The notes under the pieces: generated by a model
The model's input: the letters and a program-made list of their open reading frames with translations, nothing else
What the model was told of the DNA's origin: nothing
Database searches by the model: none
Program-made: the position numbers and the translations under genes
Assembly: GCF_008805035.1 (NCBI RefSeq)
Contig: NZ_CP038019.1
Span: forward strand, 1 to 39,819
DNA: 39,819 bases
Source of the DNA: Eikenella exigua
GTDB lineage: Bacteria; Pseudomonadota; Gammaproteobacteria; Burkholderiales; Neisseriaceae
Direction: 5' to 3'
Shown here: positions 38,167-39,819 of the stretch, in pieces
Layout of the letters: each line of letters opens with the position of its first letter
How positions within the stretch are numbered: the stretch's first letter is position 1

Positions 38167-39195
38167 GTGGCAAGCGTATATAGGGACAATAATGGGGTGC
38201 TGAAGAATAAGCTAGGGATTACTGATGCTGATGAATTGCGTAAATTGGAGTACGCCCTTACTGAAGAAAAGATAAACGGGATTCTATCAAAGGGAAGTTT
38301 GGGAAACATACAAGGTTACGGTTTGGAACGGCAGCAGGCTATTCACCAACACTTATTTGAAGGTATCTACGAGTGGGCAGGCAAGGTACGGACTGTACCT
38401 TCCAGCAAAGGGATGGGTGGCGGTTTAGTGTCCATATTCGCCGATCCGGATGAAATCCACCAGGTTTGGGGTTTATTGGAGCAGAAAACCGCCCGTTTTG
38501 CCCGAGCCGAAAATCTGAGTTTTGAGCAAAAATTAGAAGAGTTGACCGATATATTTATCCAAGCCAACCATGCCCACCCCTTTCCGGAAGGGAATGGCCG
38601 CAGCTTACAAGTATTCATGCGCCAGCTGGCAGCCGAGCAGGGTATCCGTTTGGATTACAGTAAAAACGATAAAGACGAGTGGAACTATGCCAGCGCCATA
38701 AGCGGGGTATATGGGGTATTTTGGGAGGACAATGGAGAGAAATACGTGAATCCCCTGCCGTCAAACAAGGAACCGATTAAAGCTATTTTCCGTAATATGG
38801 CGACCCCTATGCAGACTTTGAATCAGACACCCCAGGAAAATATAAACGTGGAGAAGCAGCGGGTGGTAGTCATGAACAAGACTTACCTGCTGGAAACCGA
38901 GCAGAACGGCAAATGGCAGACGGTAAGTGTCACTCCTGCCCCCAAAGGGATGAAGCCAGGGGTTTATTTGCTGCATACGGCCAAAGAGGCGGCAGAAGGC
39001 CAGGAATATGATGGCCAGATTGTGCACAAGGATAAAAATCATGTGTTCCAAAAAACCGCATCTGGAATAGTCAAACATCCGGCTAAAGCGTTTGTCCAGC
39101 TGCCGGAATTGGGTGCCACGGTTTCGATAAAACGCCAAGGGGATAAGGTTGTGGTGGCGGAAAGCCGGGGGCGGAAATCAGGCCGCCGTATCTAA
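38167..39195 (+). CDS. Fic-domain AMP transferase toxin fused to KfrB-like domain (second pair)
   Basis: GTG 38167 follows AAGGAAG and is the only good start. The 342-aa protein shows the Fic fold (YGLERQQAIHQHLFEGIYEWAGKVRTV) and motif HPFPEGNGRSLQ at residues 137-148. The usual last Arg (GNGRxxR) is Gln, so activity toward ATP should be checked. Residues 230-342 (RVVVMNKTYLLETEQNGKW… GMKPGVYLLHTAKEAAEGQEYDGQIVHKDK) are the KfrB-like domain. In RP4, kfrA-kfrB-kfrC follow korB; here the KfrB homologue is attached to Fic, and the coiled-coil gene next to it takes the kfrC place. It pairs with the VbhA gene. Confidence 0.87.
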   Translation: MASVYRDNNGVLKNKLGITDADELRKLEYALTEEKINGILSKGSLGNIQGYGLERQQAIHQHLFEGIYEWAGKVRTVPSSKGMGGGLVSIFADPDEIHQVWGLLEQKTARFARAENLSFEQKLEELTDIFIQANHAHPFPEGNGRSLQVFMRQLAAEQGIRLDYSKNDKDEWNYASAISGVYGVFWEDNGEKYVNPLPSNKEPIKAIFRNMATPMQTLNQTPQENINVEKQRVVVMNKTYLLETEQNGKWQTVSVTPAPKGMKPGVYLLHTAKEAAEGQEYDGQIVHKDKNHVFQKTASGIVKHPAKAFVQLPELGATVSIKRQGDKVVVAESRGRKSGRRI

Positions 39196-39197
39196 AT

Positions 39198-39210
39198 TTT
39201 AGCCGCTAAA
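39198..39210. promoter_or_regulatory. KorB operator before the KfrC-like gene
   Basis: TTTAGCCGCTAAA lies two bases after the fic stop and 15 before the next ATG. It can regulate that gene or mark the end of the partition block. Confidence 0.82.
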
Positions 39211-39225
39211 ATCTTGGAGGACATC

Positions 39226-39771
39226 ATGAGCAGTGACAGTGGATTGGTTAAAGCAGATGCCCTACTCCATGAGGCAAGGGATGATGTGGCCGCATTCGAT
39301 AGTTTGTTGGAAAAGCGGGCACAGCTAGAATATGAATTTAATAGTCTGGCCGATGCCTGCCTGCTGGAAAAAGTAGCACAGGTGGAACGTATCGAGGAAC
39401 GTTTGGAAGCCATGATTGCCCGCCAGCGCGATAAAATTCAAAGCCTGCAAAATCACAAACCAGGATTATTTAAGCTACCTAAGGCAAGAGGGGTTTGGGC
39501 TGACCAATGCCAACAGGCGCAGTCGCGATTGTTGATGTTGGCCGACCGGCTAGAAGATGTTCAAGAGCTCAAGCATGGTATGGGTAGCAAAAATTCCCGG
39601 TTACAGGTGTTGGCAGTACAAAAAACCAGGATGAATCACCAAGAGTTGGCACAGGAATTGGATGAGGCCCAAGTTGCGGTACGAGTGCACCGCTTGCATC
39701 AGCAACAGTTGGCCAAGAAAAAACAGACCCAGAGCATGGGTCTGGGTCAGTCCTTGACTATTGAGCATTAG
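39226..39771 (+). CDS. KfrC-like coiled-coil protein
   Basis: ATG 39226 after TTGGAGGACATC is preferred to ATG 39214, which overlaps the site. The 181-aa protein is almost entirely helical: VAAFDSLLEKRAQLEYEFN, VAQVERIEERLEAMIARQRDKIQSLQ, a break with KPGLFKLPKARGVWADQC, then LLMLADRLEDVQEL and MNHQELAQELDEAQVAVRVHRLHQQQLAKKK. Its place after a KfrB domain and the Pro-Gly-Leu-Phe break recall KfrC of IncP, which takes part in stable inheritance. It is about half the usual KfrC length. The stop overlaps the traM stop from the other strand. Confidence 0.65.
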   Translation: MSSDSGLVKADALLHEARDDVAAFDSLLEKRAQLEYEFNSLADACLLEKVAQVERIEERLEAMIARQRDKIQSLQNHKPGLFKLPKARGVWADQCQQAQSRLLMLADRLEDVQELKHGMGSKNSRLQVLAVQKTRMNHQELAQELDEAQVAVRVHRLHQQQLAKKKQTQSMGLGQSLTIEH

Positions 39772-39819
39772 AAAGTAAATTTTAAAACCAAAATCAGCAC
39801 AGCGAGCATGACCAATGCC
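39768..39819 (-). CDS. traM: TraM C-terminal membrane helix (continuation of the gene at 1-431)
   Basis: This is the last 17 codons of traM, read on the minus strand from base 39,819. They encode a hydrophobic helix ending in LKFTF and TAA. The stop overlaps the TAG stop of the convergent plus-strand gene (39,769-39,771), so the two genes share four bases (ttag). No terminator hairpin fits between them. Confidence 0.78.
   Translation of the reverse strand, partial: ALVMLAVLILVLKFTF

Overview
The window is almost certainly one complete circular plasmid of 39,819 bp, cut open inside traM. The minus-strand frame that starts at base 431 and runs off base 1 continues without a break from base 39,819 to a stop at 39,770-39,768. 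The joined 160-residue protein has the expected TraM layout, with a C-terminal membrane helix. Gene content and order are those of an IncP-like (RP4/RK2-type) self-transmissible plasmid of the kind known from Neisseria gonorrhoeae (the roughly 40-kb conjugative plasmid). Base composition and GCCGGC-rich codon use fit Neisseriaceae. One perfect 12-mer AGGCTACCTGAA (minus strand, 12,828-12,817) matches the DNA uptake sequence dialect described for Eikenella, so Eikenella or a close relative is a plausible host. No antibiotic-resistance gene, IS element, tRNA, rRNA or CRISPR array was seen.

Layout. (1) 39,768 through 1,601: traM-traL-traK on the minus strand. (2) 1,602-1,913: oriT, with an RP4-like nick site on the minus strand just upstream of traK. 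(3) 1,914-12,237: traJ-I(-H)-G-F-E-D-C on the plus strand, encoding relaxosome, coupling protein, pilin cyclase, topoisomerase and an ArdC/primase-type protein, followed by a Tat-exported M15-like peptidase. (4) 12,796-19,060: the accessory region. It holds a uptake-sequence hairpin, a candidate structured small RNA, a BECR-type nuclease toxin on the minus strand, small unknown genes, a serine resolvase, an epsilon/zeta system, a VbhA/Fic system and a DinJ/YafQ system. (5) 19,060-33,224: the trb mating-pair-formation operon on the minus strand (trbB to trbN), with a duplicated trbL fused to a transglycosylase-like domain and a compositionally distinct lipoprotein. (6) 33,245-36,240: the control and replication region with trbA, ssb, trfA, a nine-iteron oriV and a helix-turn-helix gene. 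(7) 36,247-39,771: incC/parA-korB/parB, a second VbhA/Fic pair and a KfrC-like coiled-coil gene that ends head-to-head with traM.

How it works together. KorB-type operators (TTTAGC[G/C]GCTAAA) occur in front of trbA/ssb, incC/korB and the kfrC-like gene, and inside traJ and traE, linking transfer, replication and partition. A second motif, TAACCTAT, lies inside three predicted promoter spacers and may define a small regulon of the helix-turn-helix gene at 35,800. Three toxins of two enzyme classes (zeta kinase, two Fic enzymes) end in the same KfrB-like domain, which suggests that addiction modules have been tied to the plasmid-maintenance machinery by domain fusion.
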